From assembly GCA_003231975.1 (NCBI GenBank), contig QIKW01000094.1, forward strand, positions 1 through 42,082: a stretch of 42,082 bases of DNA, given 5' to 3'. The translations under genes were made by a program, and so were the position numbers. Under the pieces are notes generated by a model. It ran no database searches. It was not told the origin of the DNA and saw only the letters and a program-made list of their open reading frames with translations. The DNA is from Acidimicrobiia bacterium (GTDB lineage: Bacteria; Actinomycetota; Acidimicrobiia; Acidimicrobiales; SZUA-35). This document shows positions 8,158 to 15,373 of this stretch, in pieces (position 1 is the first letter of the stretch; each line of letters opens with the position of its first letter).

Positions 8158-9044
8158 TGACAGGTTCTTCGCCAACCAATCAGACTGCGCAAACGGTTCG
8201 ACGAAGCGTGCTGTACATGCCTGCCGCCAACGAGCGGGCGCTGGAGAAGGCAAAGGGCATAGACGCAGACGCGATTATTTTCGACCTCGAAGATGCGGTT
8301 GCCCCTGATGCCAAGCCAGAAGCAAGAGCCAAAGCCGTTGCCGCCGCAAGCAGCGGCCAATACGGCCATCGCGAGCTAACCATTCGCTGCAACGACCTTG
8401 GCACCCCTTGGGGTGCAGCAGACCTGGCCGCCGCTGCCACCTCTGGCGCCGCGGCTGTTGTGATCCCAAAGGTTGATTCGATCGCCCAGATAGACCAGGT
8501 CTCCGCCGCCATGGATTCCGCTGGAGCGCCGCCGCAGATGAGCGTGTGGGCCATGCTTGAAACGCCAAGGGCCATCCTTGACGCCAGGCAGATTGCTTCC
8601 CATCCCAGGGTGTCGGTTTTGGTTATGGGCACCAACGACCTGGCCAAGGAGCTACGGGCCCCACTTGCTCCTGGTCGGGATGCGCTTGTGCCTCACCTGG
8701 CCGCTGCACTGCTGGCAGCCAGGGCCGAACGCAAGGTGATTCTTGACGGGGTCTACAACAACGTGAAGGACCCTGAGGGGTTCCTGGAAGAGGCCAAGCA
8801 GGGGGCGCAGCTTGGCTTCGACGGTAAGACGCTGATCCACCCTTCTCAGGTAGAGCCGTGCAACCGCGTTTGGTCTCCCGCGGCGCAAGAGATAGAGCAA
8901 TCCCGGCGTGTGATCGAGGCCTTCGAAGAGGCCGAAGCGCGAGGCCTGGGCGTCGTCACCTTGGATGGCAGAATGATCGAGAATTTGCACGTCGACAACG
9001 CCCGCAGTTGCCTGGCGATTGCCGCAGCCATCGAATCTCGCTGA
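8157..9044 (+). CDS. HpcH/HpaI family CitE-like protein, candidate malyl-CoA thioesterase or lyase
   Basis: 295 residues from the ATG that overlaps the previous stop (TGATGA). CitE-like fold: RRSVLYMPAANERALEKAK near the start, AIIFDLEDAVAPDAK (metal-binding glutamate/aspartate), AVVIPKVDS, WAMLETPRAILDA, MGTNDLAKELRA, and GFDGKTLIHPSQVEPCN. There is no citrate lyase alpha or gamma gene nearby, so this is not a classical citrate lyase subunit. Known free-standing CitE-like enzymes act as malyl-CoA thioesterases or as lyases on itaconate-derived citramalyl-CoA. Pairing with the Mcl-type gene points to the same C4-C5 CoA chemistry; substrate unproven. Confidence 0.8.
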   Translation: MTGSSPTNQTAQTVRRSVLYMPAANERALEKAKGIDADAIIFDLEDAVAPDAKPEARAKAVAAASSGQYGHRELTIRCNDLGTPWGAADLAAAATSGAAAVVIPKVDSIAQIDQVSAAMDSAGAPPQMSVWAMLETPRAILDARQIASHPRVSVLVMGTNDLAKELRAPLAPGRDALVPHLAAALLAARAERKVILDGVYNNVKDPEGFLEEAKQGAQLGFDGKTLIHPSQVEPCNRVWSPAAQEIEQSRRVIEAFEEAEARGLGVVTLDGRMIENLHVDNARSCLAIAAAIESR

Positions 9045-9046
9045 AT

Positions 9047-9072
9047 CCCCCACGCTGGCCCAGCAGTGGGGG
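9047..9072. terminator. GC-rich hairpin after the CitE-like gene
   Basis: Stem CCCCCAC-GCTG paired with CAGC-GTGGGGG, with a one-base bulge and a short loop. It starts three bases after the CitE-like stop codon. No run of T follows, so termination is possible rather than certain. Confidence 0.4.
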
Positions 9073-9142
9073 GACATCCCCGATTTGTGCCGTCGAGTTC
9101 GCGGTCATCCTCATCTCATACAACAAACCGGAGGGGACCCCG

Positions 9143-9325
9143 ATGAGGCCAGCCACAATCAACGCCAAGACCGCAGCACAACTTCATCAAGCTTCAGCCC
9201 CTGGCTGGAACCACGATCCTTTCGGTGAGCACAAGCTCCGCTACCGCGACGCTCACGGCTGGACAGATCACTGCACTCACTTTGGCCCAGTGCCCTGTGC
9301 AGGCTGCGGTGAGGCCTCGTTCTGA
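9143..9325 (+). CDS. 60-residue DUF2510-like mini-protein with a Cys/His tail
   Basis: ATG 9143 is preceded by a strong GGAGGGG ribosome site. Residues 17-43 (SAPGWNHDPFGEHKLRY, then RDAHGWTD) match the DUF2510 pattern PGWYxDPxGxxxLRYWDGxxWTxH, usually found at the cytoplasmic N-terminus of actinobacterial membrane proteins. Here the motif stands alone and is followed by HCTHFGPVPCAGCG, a cluster of three cysteines and two histidines that could bind a metal. The aromatic after PGW is replaced by N. A perfect hairpin overlaps the stop codon. The function is unknown; the next gene, convergent, is a bPH2-SHOCT membrane protein. Confidence 0.7.
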   Translation: MRPATINAKTAAQLHQASAPGWNHDPFGEHKLRYRDAHGWTDHCTHFGPVPCAGCGEASF

Positions 9326-9342
9326 GGGAAACGAGGCCTCAC
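9308..9342. terminator. Bidirectional terminator between the mini-protein and the PH-domain gene
   Basis: Perfect 14-base inverted repeat, GGTGAGGCCTCGTT and its complement, with a 7-base loop. The loop contains the TGA stop of the 60-residue gene. It sits between two convergent genes and could serve both; no long T run. Confidence 0.7.
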
Positions 9343-9355
9343 CCCGCCTAGACGT

Positions 9356-9979
9356 CTACAAGCGCCGCAGCAGTTCTGCCTTCTTGGAATCGAATTCTTC
9401 GTCGGTCAGCACGCCGTTGCGGCGAAGCTCGTCGAGTTTTTCGATTTGTTCGGGGATTGACAGACCGGGGCCGCTGAGGTTCTTGCCGACCCGGTCGAAT
9501 TTGCGGTTCTCGTTGCCTTCCATCTGGCGGTAGATCTCGTTCTGCACATTCAACGGGCGCCGAATGTCGGTGAACTTTGAGCTGCCTTGCTCGCTGGCCG
9601 ACTCAATCTCCAAGTCGCCCGACCTGATGAATCGTTCCCAAAGGTTCTGGCGAAAAAACACAGTGTTGATTCGCTCCAACGGGATCTCAATGCCCTGGCG
9701 GGTAAGCACCCCAGAACGCGAAATCAGTCGATCCGATGTGACTACAAAGTTGGTGGTGGCCCAAACCACGTACCTGACACCAAGCCAAATGATTGCAACC
9801 ACGATTGCCAGACCCACAATCAGGTTCGCAGCACTGGGAGCATCGAAGGCGAGGGCCACCACACCAAGGGCAATAGCTACGATCAGCAGAAACAGCGGCT
9901 TGGCAAAGAACCACCAGTGAGGGCGGAGGTCCAGAACGATGACCTCGGCATCGTTGAGAAGGTTCCTTGGGTATCCCAC
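9356..9979 (-). CDS. Membrane protein with bPH2 (YdbT-type) domain and C-terminal SHOCT motif
   Basis: About 207 residues from GTG 9979 (GYPRNLLNDAEVIVLDLRPHW); the longer frame to 10054 runs into the uvrD2 promoter region. Two hydrophobic segments (PLFLLIVAIALGVVALAF and IVGLAIVVAIIWLGVRYVVW) are followed by the bPH2 sequence TNFVVTSDRLISRSGVLTRQ and GIEIPLERINTVFFRQ. The tail IPEQIEKLDELRRNG plus VLTDEEFDSKKAELL is a clear SHOCT motif, a short oligomerisation-type module. bPH2 proteins are common and mostly uncharacterised in Actinobacteria. Convergent with the 60-residue gene. Confidence 0.85.
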   Translation of the reverse strand: MGYPRNLLNDAEVIVLDLRPHWWFFAKPLFLLIVAIALGVVALAFDAPSAANLIVGLAIVVAIIWLGVRYVVWATTNFVVTSDRLISRSGVLTRQGIEIPLERINTVFFRQNLWERFIRSGDLEIESASEQGSSKFTDIRRPLNVQNEIYRQMEGNENRKFDRVGKNLSGPGLSIPEQIEKLDELRRNGVLTDEEFDSKKAELLRRL

Positions 9980-10101
9980 GGCGGCGAGACTAGCCCCTGG
10001 CGGCCAAAGAGCGAGGCGACAGAGCGAAACTGCGATCCGCCCAAGCCCTGGCACATACCGGCATTGAATCCGCTGTCACACACCGCGGGTAGATTGGGCC
10101 C

Positions 10102-12189
10102 GTGGACGCCGACGACCTGATTGCAGGGCTGAACGATCGACAGTTGGAGGCGGTCACAACATCGGGAGGACCCATCGTTGTGCTGGCGGGCGCTGGGTCG
10201 GGAAAAACCCGCGTTCTTACCAGACGAATCGCATACCGAGTTGCCGATGGTCAAACCGAACCCGCTCGCGTGCTGGCCCTTACCTTCACTAGGAAAGCAG
10301 CGGGCGAGCTGCGCTCTCGGCTTCGCCTCAGCGGCCTTCGGGGAGACGTGGTGGCCGGAACGTTCCACGGGGTTGCGCTAAACCAACTGCGCCAAAGATG
10401 GGCCGAACGCAACGTCGCCCCGCCGGCAATGCTTGACCGCAAGGCCCGTTTTGTTGCCCAACTGCTCGGCCGCCAAAAGGGCGTTGAGTTACTTGACGTT
10501 GTTGGCGAGATCGAATGGGCAAGGGCCAGGCTGGTGGCCCCCGAGCACTATGCGGGGGCGGCCGAGCTGGCAGGGCGAACCCCGCCGATGCCAGCCGAAC
10601 AGTTCGCCGAACTGATGGTTCGCTTCCAACAAGAGAAGCGCAGGCGCAGGGTGGTTGACTTCGACGATCTGTTGGCGCTGGCCATAAGAGACCTGCACGA
10701 AGACCCAGACTATGCAGCAGCTGTTCGCTGGCGTCACCGCCATCTGTATGTCGATGAGTTCCAGGACGTCAACCCTCTTCAGTTCGAACTGCTACGGGCC
10801 TGGCGGGGAGACTCCGACGATGTGTTCATTGTTGGCGATCCGAACCAGGCCATCTACGGCTGGAACGGTGCCGACCCGAACCTGCTGGTCAACTTTTCCA
10901 AGAGGGAACCGAACGCGAAGGTGATCCGACTGGTCGACAACTACCGGTCAACCCCTCAGGTTCTCACGCTGGCCACAGCTGCACTTGAGGGCAAGGCCGG
11001 GCAGCTGATTCCGCATCAGCCAGACGGTTTGGTGCCAACGCTTCGGACCTATAGCAACGATGTGTCCGAGGCCGCAGGCATAGCCCAGCAGATCAAGGAG
11101 GCAAAACACGCAGACACCCTGTGGGGCCATCAGGCGGTGCTGGTTCGCACAAACGCCCAGCTGGTTCTGGTTGAGCAGGCCCTCAACGACGTTGGGGTTC
11201 CGGCCAAGGTAAGGGGCGGGCGGGGTCCGCTGTCTTCACCCGAGGTGCGGGCCGAACTAAGGGCGCTTGGCCGTCAAGGCATCGATTTGCGGCGGGCCCT
11301 GCTGGAGCTTGACCAGTCCATCGCAGCCGACTCAGAACGAGATGAGGTCAGGGCGAAGGATCCAGAGAATGACGACTCGATCGAAGAGTTGGAAGCTGCC
11401 GATCAGCGGCCAGCTCCCAGCCGTCGGGGTGGAAAGCCCGGCACGGTCAACGTGAACGAGGTTGAACGACGCCAAAACCTGGGTGCGCTCAGCCGGTTGG
11501 TTCATGAGTATCTGGCCATGGACTCACACCCCACGGGGCCTGGTCTGCTGGCGTGGATCGCTACTTTGCAGGCGTCCGAAGTTGACACCGACGCCGATGC
11601 TGTTGAGTTGGCAACGTTTCACGGAGCCAAGGGTTTGGAATGGTCGGTGGTGCATGTCGCCGGATTGGAGAAGGGGTACATGCCAATCAGCTATGCCAAA
11701 ACTGGGGCGCAGTTAGCCGAGGAACGACGGCTCTTGTATGTCGCAATCACCAGAGCCCGAAAAGAGCTGCACCTTTCTTGGGCAGCCGAGCGAACCTTCG
11801 GGGTGAACGCACGGAAACGTCAGCCGTCTGTGCAGTTGGACGGGTTGCAGTCTGCAATCGAGCATCTTCGGCGGGGCTACAAGCCGGTGGACTGGAAAGC
11901 GCAGGTTGGTAAGTCCAGGGCCGCTCTGCCAAAGGTCGGGCGGGCAAGTTCAGCCGAGCAGAACCCGGTTGACGACCCCGTCTTTGATGCGATGCGGGCC
12001 TGGCGCCTGAATAAGGCCAGAGCGGCCGACGTTCCCGCTTATGTGATCCTGAACGACAAGACGCTTAGAGCAATCGCCAAACGGCAGCCGACAACCAAGG
12101 CTCAGCTGGCAGGCATGCCGGGAATAGGGCCAGCCAAGCTGGAACGGTTCGGCACCGAAATCCTTGACCTACTGAAGCAAAGCCAGTAA
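10102..12189 (+). CDS. uvrD2: ATP-dependent DNA helicase UvrD2 with HRDC domain
   Basis: 695 residues from GTG 10102, close to mycobacterial UvrD2 (about 700). Superfamily 1A 3'-5' helicase in DNA repair. Motifs in order: Q motif LNDRQLEAV, Walker A AGAGSGKT (29-36), TFTRKAAGELRSR, Walker B DEFQD, GDPNQAIYGWNGA, DNYRSTPQVL, TFHGAKGLEWSVVHVAG, and LLYVAITRARKELHLSW. The C-terminal HRDC domain reads ILNDKTLRAIAKRQP then GMPGIGPAKLERFG. Mycobacterial UvrD2 has a tetracysteine motif joining the helicase core to HRDC. Here no cysteine is seen between about residue 560 and the HRDC domain, so that motif appears lost. Confidence 0.92.
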   Translation: MDADDLIAGLNDRQLEAVTTSGGPIVVLAGAGSGKTRVLTRRIAYRVADGQTEPARVLALTFTRKAAGELRSRLRLSGLRGDVVAGTFHGVALNQLRQRWAERNVAPPAMLDRKARFVAQLLGRQKGVELLDVVGEIEWARARLVAPEHYAGAAELAGRTPPMPAEQFAELMVRFQQEKRRRRVVDFDDLLALAIRDLHEDPDYAAAVRWRHRHLYVDEFQDVNPLQFELLRAWRGDSDDVFIVGDPNQAIYGWNGADPNLLVNFSKREPNAKVIRLVDNYRSTPQVLTLATAALEGKAGQLIPHQPDGLVPTLRTYSNDVSEAAGIAQQIKEAKHADTLWGHQAVLVRTNAQLVLVEQALNDVGVPAKVRGGRGPLSSPEVRAELRALGRQGIDLRRALLELDQSIAADSERDEVRAKDPENDDSIEELEAADQRPAPSRRGGKPGTVNVNEVERRQNLGALSRLVHEYLAMDSHPTGPGLLAWIATLQASEVDTDADAVELATFHGAKGLEWSVVHVAGLEKGYMPISYAKTGAQLAEERRLLYVAITRARKELHLSWAAERTFGVNARKRQPSVQLDGLQSAIEHLRRGYKPVDWKAQVGKSRAALPKVGRASSAEQNPVDDPVFDAMRAWRLNKARAADVPAYVILNDKTLRAIAKRQPTTKAQLAGMPGIGPAKLERFGTEILDLLKQSQ

Positions 12190-12190
12190 A

Positions 12191-12232
12191 GCGTTGGCGA
12201 CGGCGTCGGCACGCAGCGAACATGTGACCCGG
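12191..12232. repeat. Direct repeat, copy 1, after uvrD2
   Basis: Starts two bases after the uvrD2 stop. The first 27 bases (beginning GCGTTGGCGACGGCG) are identical to 12372-12398, and both copies then end in TGTGACCCGG. The copies flank the palindrome at 12244-12289 and the hairpin at 12302-12354. Confidence 0.85.
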
Positions 12233-12243
12233 CGACAGCGCCG

Positions 12244-12289
12244 AACTGGCATGGAATAGTGGCGAAAACGCACCTAATCCATGCCAGTT
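12244..12289. repeat. 46-bp palindromic element, copy B
   Basis: Inverted copy of the element at 5199-5244 (43 of 46 identical when reversed). Arms AACTGGCATGGAATAG and CTAATCCATGCCAGTT around GGCG-AAAA-CGCAC. Here it lies between convergent genes, whereas copy A lies between divergent genes. Confidence 0.85.
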
Positions 12290-12301
12290 CCCCCTCTCGG
12301 A

Positions 12302-12354
12302 AGATTTTGGAGGCCTGTATCGGTCTTTTCTAGGGGTACAAGCCTCCAAAATCT
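12302..12354. repeat. Inverted repeat, possible bidirectional terminator
   Basis: Arms AGATTTTGGAGGCCTGTA (12302-12319) and TACAAGCCTCCAAAATCT (12337-12354) pair at 17 of 18 positions around a 17-base loop. It lies between the convergent uvrD2 and antiporter genes and may end both transcripts. Confidence 0.65.
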
Positions 12355-12371
12355 CGCTCCGGCTCGGTTAC

Positions 12372-12414
12372 GCGTTGGCGACGGCGTCGGCACGCAGCCC
12401 ACCTTGTGACCCGG
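12372..12414. repeat. Direct repeat, copy 2, before the antiporter end
   Basis: 27 bases identical to 12191-12217, then CCACCT and TGTGACCCGG. It is followed at once by the GATGGGCGAAGCCGG stretch and a perfect hairpin (12427-12446). Together these resemble the unit repeated inside the kgd linker. Confidence 0.8.
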
Positions 12415-12426
12415 ATGGGCGAAGCC

Positions 12427-12446
12427 GGGTCTGCGACAGCAGACCC
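12427..12446. repeat. Perfect hairpin with GACA loop, related to the kgd linker repeat
   Basis: GGGTCTGC-GACA-GCAGACCC. In the kgd linker at about 16748-16765 the equivalent is GGTCCGC-GACA-GCGGACC, preceded by the same GATGG-x-CGAAG-CCGG context. Paired base changes that keep the stem suggest a conserved structure. A 13-base direct repeat (CAGACCCCAATTA, 12440-12452 and 12455-12467) follows and runs into the antiporter stop codon. Confidence 0.7.
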
Positions 12447-12464
12447 CAATTACACAGACCCCAA

Positions 12465-14603
12465 TTAAACAGTTACTGCAACCACTACCGTTTGCAGGGC
12501 GTTGCGCAGAATGTATTCGACGTTCTGACCCAGGAACGGCCGGCCTTCGAGATGGCGAAGCTGAGCCCCTAGCACGATCAGGTCGGCGTCGGCCTGGCTG
12601 GCGTGACGAAGCATGTCGTCTCCAGGTGAGGCCGAAAAACGGAGCTCTGTTCGGTAGTTCGCTCGCATCTCTTTCGCGTTCGCCGCGGCCTGGTCAAGGA
12701 CTCGTCGCCCCACGTCTATGTCCGAAACGCGATCATCTGTAAGCACCGCTGTTGCTCGCGTCAGCAAACCAACCCTTCGGCGGGGAGGCTCTGGCGCATA
12801 AACAACGTGGCTGAGAAGCATTTCGGTGCCAAGCCGGTTCGAAAGATTGCCTGCCACTTCCTGGGCTGCTCTGGAAGATTGGTTTCCAACAACTGGAACC
12901 AACGCTCTGGCAAAGATCCCTGGCAGGCGTCCTTCCTGGTTGCGGGCTCCTCGAACCAGCACCATCGGTATGTGCAACTCACCAAGGATTTGATCAACCA
13001 TGTGGGAAACGAATGAGCCGTCGTCGGCCGCATCATCAACACCAACCACGATTGCACCGTACCCAAGCTTGGATTCAGCAATCATCCGCTCGGCAATCTC
13101 TTCTGAGTCAACTCTGCTGACAACCAGTTCTCGGCCGAAGAGAACATTTTCAATCGCTTCCAGGTTCAGGGACTCATCACCGTCGCCAACCCCAAGCACG
13201 GTTGCTGCCACCCCTTCTGGCCACACAAAGTGCGCCACCTGGGCCGCAACGATTGAACTTGGCTGACCGCTAATTGGCAACAGCAGACGGCCGCTGCGCA
13301 CAACGAGGTTCTTGCTCATTGCCGCCTCGGTGGCCAGGCGTTCGCGTTCGGCTGTTGTGCCTTCCAGGTTGTGGCTGAATCGTCGCACCGCAATGGAGGC
13401 AAACAGAGACGTGACCAACGGAATCATCACGATCATTGTGAATGAAGTGTCGTTGAACACCCCGAGCGATAGGCCAACGGTGGCAATGATGATCTCGAGC
13501 GCTCCCCTGGCGTTCAGCCCTGCGCCAAGCACCAAACCTTCCTGTGTGGTGAGGCCTGCCATCTTGGCGCCGATGAAAGAACCAAGGAACTTCAGCCCGA
13601 TGGCCACAGCCAGCAGCAACAGAGCCCACATAAGGGCCTCGCCCCTAAGCAGGCCAAGATCCAACCGAAGGCCGGCGGTTGCAAAGAAGAGCGGAGCGAA
13701 CACCACTGCGGTGAGGTCTTCGATTACGTGCTGGCTTTCCACCTGGCGATAGCGGGATCGGGCGAGAACCACGCCGGCAACGAACGCTCCGAGCACTGCC
13801 TCTACCCCAAGCCATTGGGTGCTCACCCCAAAGACGAACATGGCACCCAGGCTGACAGTGAGCGCTCCTTGGAGGTTGGGGCCTTCCCTGCGAACAGCCC
13901 GGAGAGACGCATCGACCACCCGCTGTCCAACGGTGAGGGCGGCAAAGAGAAAACCGCCAAGCCCAGCGACGGTTAGCAGAACTCCAACGGCGTCAACCTT
14001 GCCGGATGCCAGGCCGGCGATGACACCAAGAATCACCCACCCGACCAGGTCGTTGGCCATGCCAACCGCAACTGTGATCTGGCCGACGTCTCGCCGCATC
14101 AAACCAAGGTCGCCGAGGATTTTGGCGACAACTGCAAGGGCTGAAACAGCGACGCTTACGCCAATGAAGAGGGTGAAGACCAGGCGGGTGGCGTCTTCGC
14201 CCCAAAACTGGCTTGGGATCTGTGAACCAATAACGAGACCTCCGATCATGGGGACCACGAGGCTGCCAACGGTTACAAGGGCGGCCGCTCGTCCGAGCCG
14301 CTGAATCAGGCCCAGGTCGGTTTCATAGCCAGCCACCAGCAGCAGGAACGCGGCGCTGAACCAGCTGACAGACAAGAGCATTGCTGACTGAACTTCGGAG
14401 TCTGGGAGAAACCAGCTGAACCCGTCAGACCAGACGAGGCCAAAAACGGTTGGGCCAAGCAGCACTCCGGCGCCCAGTTCGCCAACAACCGAAGGCAGGC
14501 CCACTCGCCTAGCCAGGCCGCCAAGAAGGCGCGCAACGGCGTAGATGACTAACAGCTGGACCCAGAAGACCAGCAGTTGGCTATGACTCAAACTGGAAAG
14601 CAT
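12465..14603 (-). CDS. CPA2-type cation/proton antiporter fused to universal-stress-protein domains
   Basis: 712 residues. About 12 membrane helices fill residues 1-400. Family features include RVGLPSVVGELGAGVLLGPT near the start, and AVGMANDLVGWVIL, where the N-D pair is the ion-binding motif of electrogenic CPA2 antiporters. VEAVLGAFVAGVVLAR and GAGLNARGALEIIIATVGL follow. The rest holds two USP-like (UspA) alpha/beta modules: LLPISGQPSSIVAAQVAHFV...IPMVLVRG and ALVPVVGNQSSRAAQEVAGNL...ADLIVLGAQ. These may bind ATP and regulate transport. Exchange of Na+ or K+ for H+ is a family-level inference. Three bases downstream of the thioesterase gene, so co-transcribed. Confidence 0.88.
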   Translation of the reverse strand: MLSSLSHSQLLVFWVQLLVIYAVARLLGGLARRVGLPSVVGELGAGVLLGPTVFGLVWSDGFSWFLPDSEVQSAMLLSVSWFSAAFLLLVAGYETDLGLIQRLGRAAALVTVGSLVVPMIGGLVIGSQIPSQFWGEDATRLVFTLFIGVSVAVSALAVVAKILGDLGLMRRDVGQITVAVGMANDLVGWVILGVIAGLASGKVDAVGVLLTVAGLGGFLFAALTVGQRVVDASLRAVRREGPNLQGALTVSLGAMFVFGVSTQWLGVEAVLGAFVAGVVLARSRYRQVESQHVIEDLTAVVFAPLFFATAGLRLDLGLLRGEALMWALLLLAVAIGLKFLGSFIGAKMAGLTTQEGLVLGAGLNARGALEIIIATVGLSLGVFNDTSFTMIVMIPLVTSLFASIAVRRFSHNLEGTTAERERLATEAAMSKNLVVRSGRLLLPISGQPSSIVAAQVAHFVWPEGVAATVLGVGDGDESLNLEAIENVLFGRELVVSRVDSEEIAERMIAESKLGYGAIVVGVDDAADDGSFVSHMVDQILGELHIPMVLVRGARNQEGRLPGIFARALVPVVGNQSSRAAQEVAGNLSNRLGTEMLLSHVVYAPEPPRRRVGLLTRATAVLTDDRVSDIDVGRRVLDQAAANAKEMRANYRTELRFSASPGDDMLRHASQADADLIVLGAQLRHLEGRPFLGQNVEYILRNALQTVVVAVTV

Positions 14604-14606
14604 CGC

Positions 14607-15326
14607 TTAGTTTGTACCGCCATCTGTGCCGTCGCGCTGGTCCCGCATGTTGGCCAGCTTGGCGAAGTCGACGGTGATGAAGAGCCCTTCGGCTTCGGCG
14701 CAGAGCACATCGTCTGAGTAGAGCCGGCCGCTGGCGGTGATCTTGCGACCATCCACGGAGTCGAGGGTTGACTCGAAACGGAGTGGTTCATGCAGTGGCG
14801 TGGGGGCCCGATAGTTGATAACCAGCCTGCCCGTCATCCCGGGCGCGCCCGACATTGCCTGGGTGGCTCCCAGCAGTTCGTCGAACGCGGCGGCAACAAT
14901 CCCGCCGTGAACGTGGCCCGGTGGGCCTTCGTAGGCGTGGCCGAACGTGACCGTAGAGCACAGCACGGAGCCCTCGATCGTGAACTCCATTGGAGGGGCC
15001 AGCGGGTTTGCCCGGCCAAGCATTGGGCTGAAGTCGGCATGGCCCAGGGGTGGCGAGTGCTCTGAGATAGCCACCGTTGAGGCTTCGGAGTAGCCGAGGT
15101 ATCGGCGGCCGTGCTTGAAACGCCCCAACCGGTCGGCGACTGACTGCAACTGTTCTGCTATCAAATCGAGATCTGTTGCGGTGGCTCGGGTGTCGACCAG
15201 GCGATCGATGATCTTGCGCATCAGGTCACCAACATCCCAGGAAGCCCTGCGCTGAGGATCCAGCTCTTCGCGATTGTCTTTGGCGAAGAAAGTTCTGGCC
15301 CGTTCGGAGTCGATTTTCAATTGCAT
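14607..15326 (-). CDS. Hotdog-fold acyl-CoA thioesterase (PaaI / THEM4 type)
   Basis: 239 residues. The hotdog domain occupies roughly residues 90-220. It shows PGHVHGGIVAAAFDELLGATQA, where the HGG...D/E signature is the active-site region of this thioesterase group, followed by GRLVINYRAPTPLHEPLRFESTLDSVDGRKI. The N-terminal 90 residues are helical, with the sequence MRKIIDRLVDTRATATDLDLIAEQLQ. It probably hydrolyses acyl-CoA esters; chain length cannot be read. It is the middle gene of the minus-strand run xth - thioesterase - antiporter, with 47 and 3-base gaps. Confidence 0.82.
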   Translation of the reverse strand: MQLKIDSERARTFFAKDNREELDPQRRASWDVGDLMRKIIDRLVDTRATATDLDLIAEQLQSVADRLGRFKHGRRYLGYSEASTVAISEHSPPLGHADFSPMLGRANPLAPPMEFTIEGSVLCSTVTFGHAYEGPPGHVHGGIVAAAFDELLGATQAMSGAPGMTGRLVINYRAPTPLHEPLRFESTLDSVDGRKITASGRLYSDDVLCAEAEGLFITVDFAKLANMRDQRDGTDGGTN

Positions 15327-15373
15327 CTCAGAATCCTGTCAGGCCGACGCTCGCTTACAAAATGGCGAATCAA

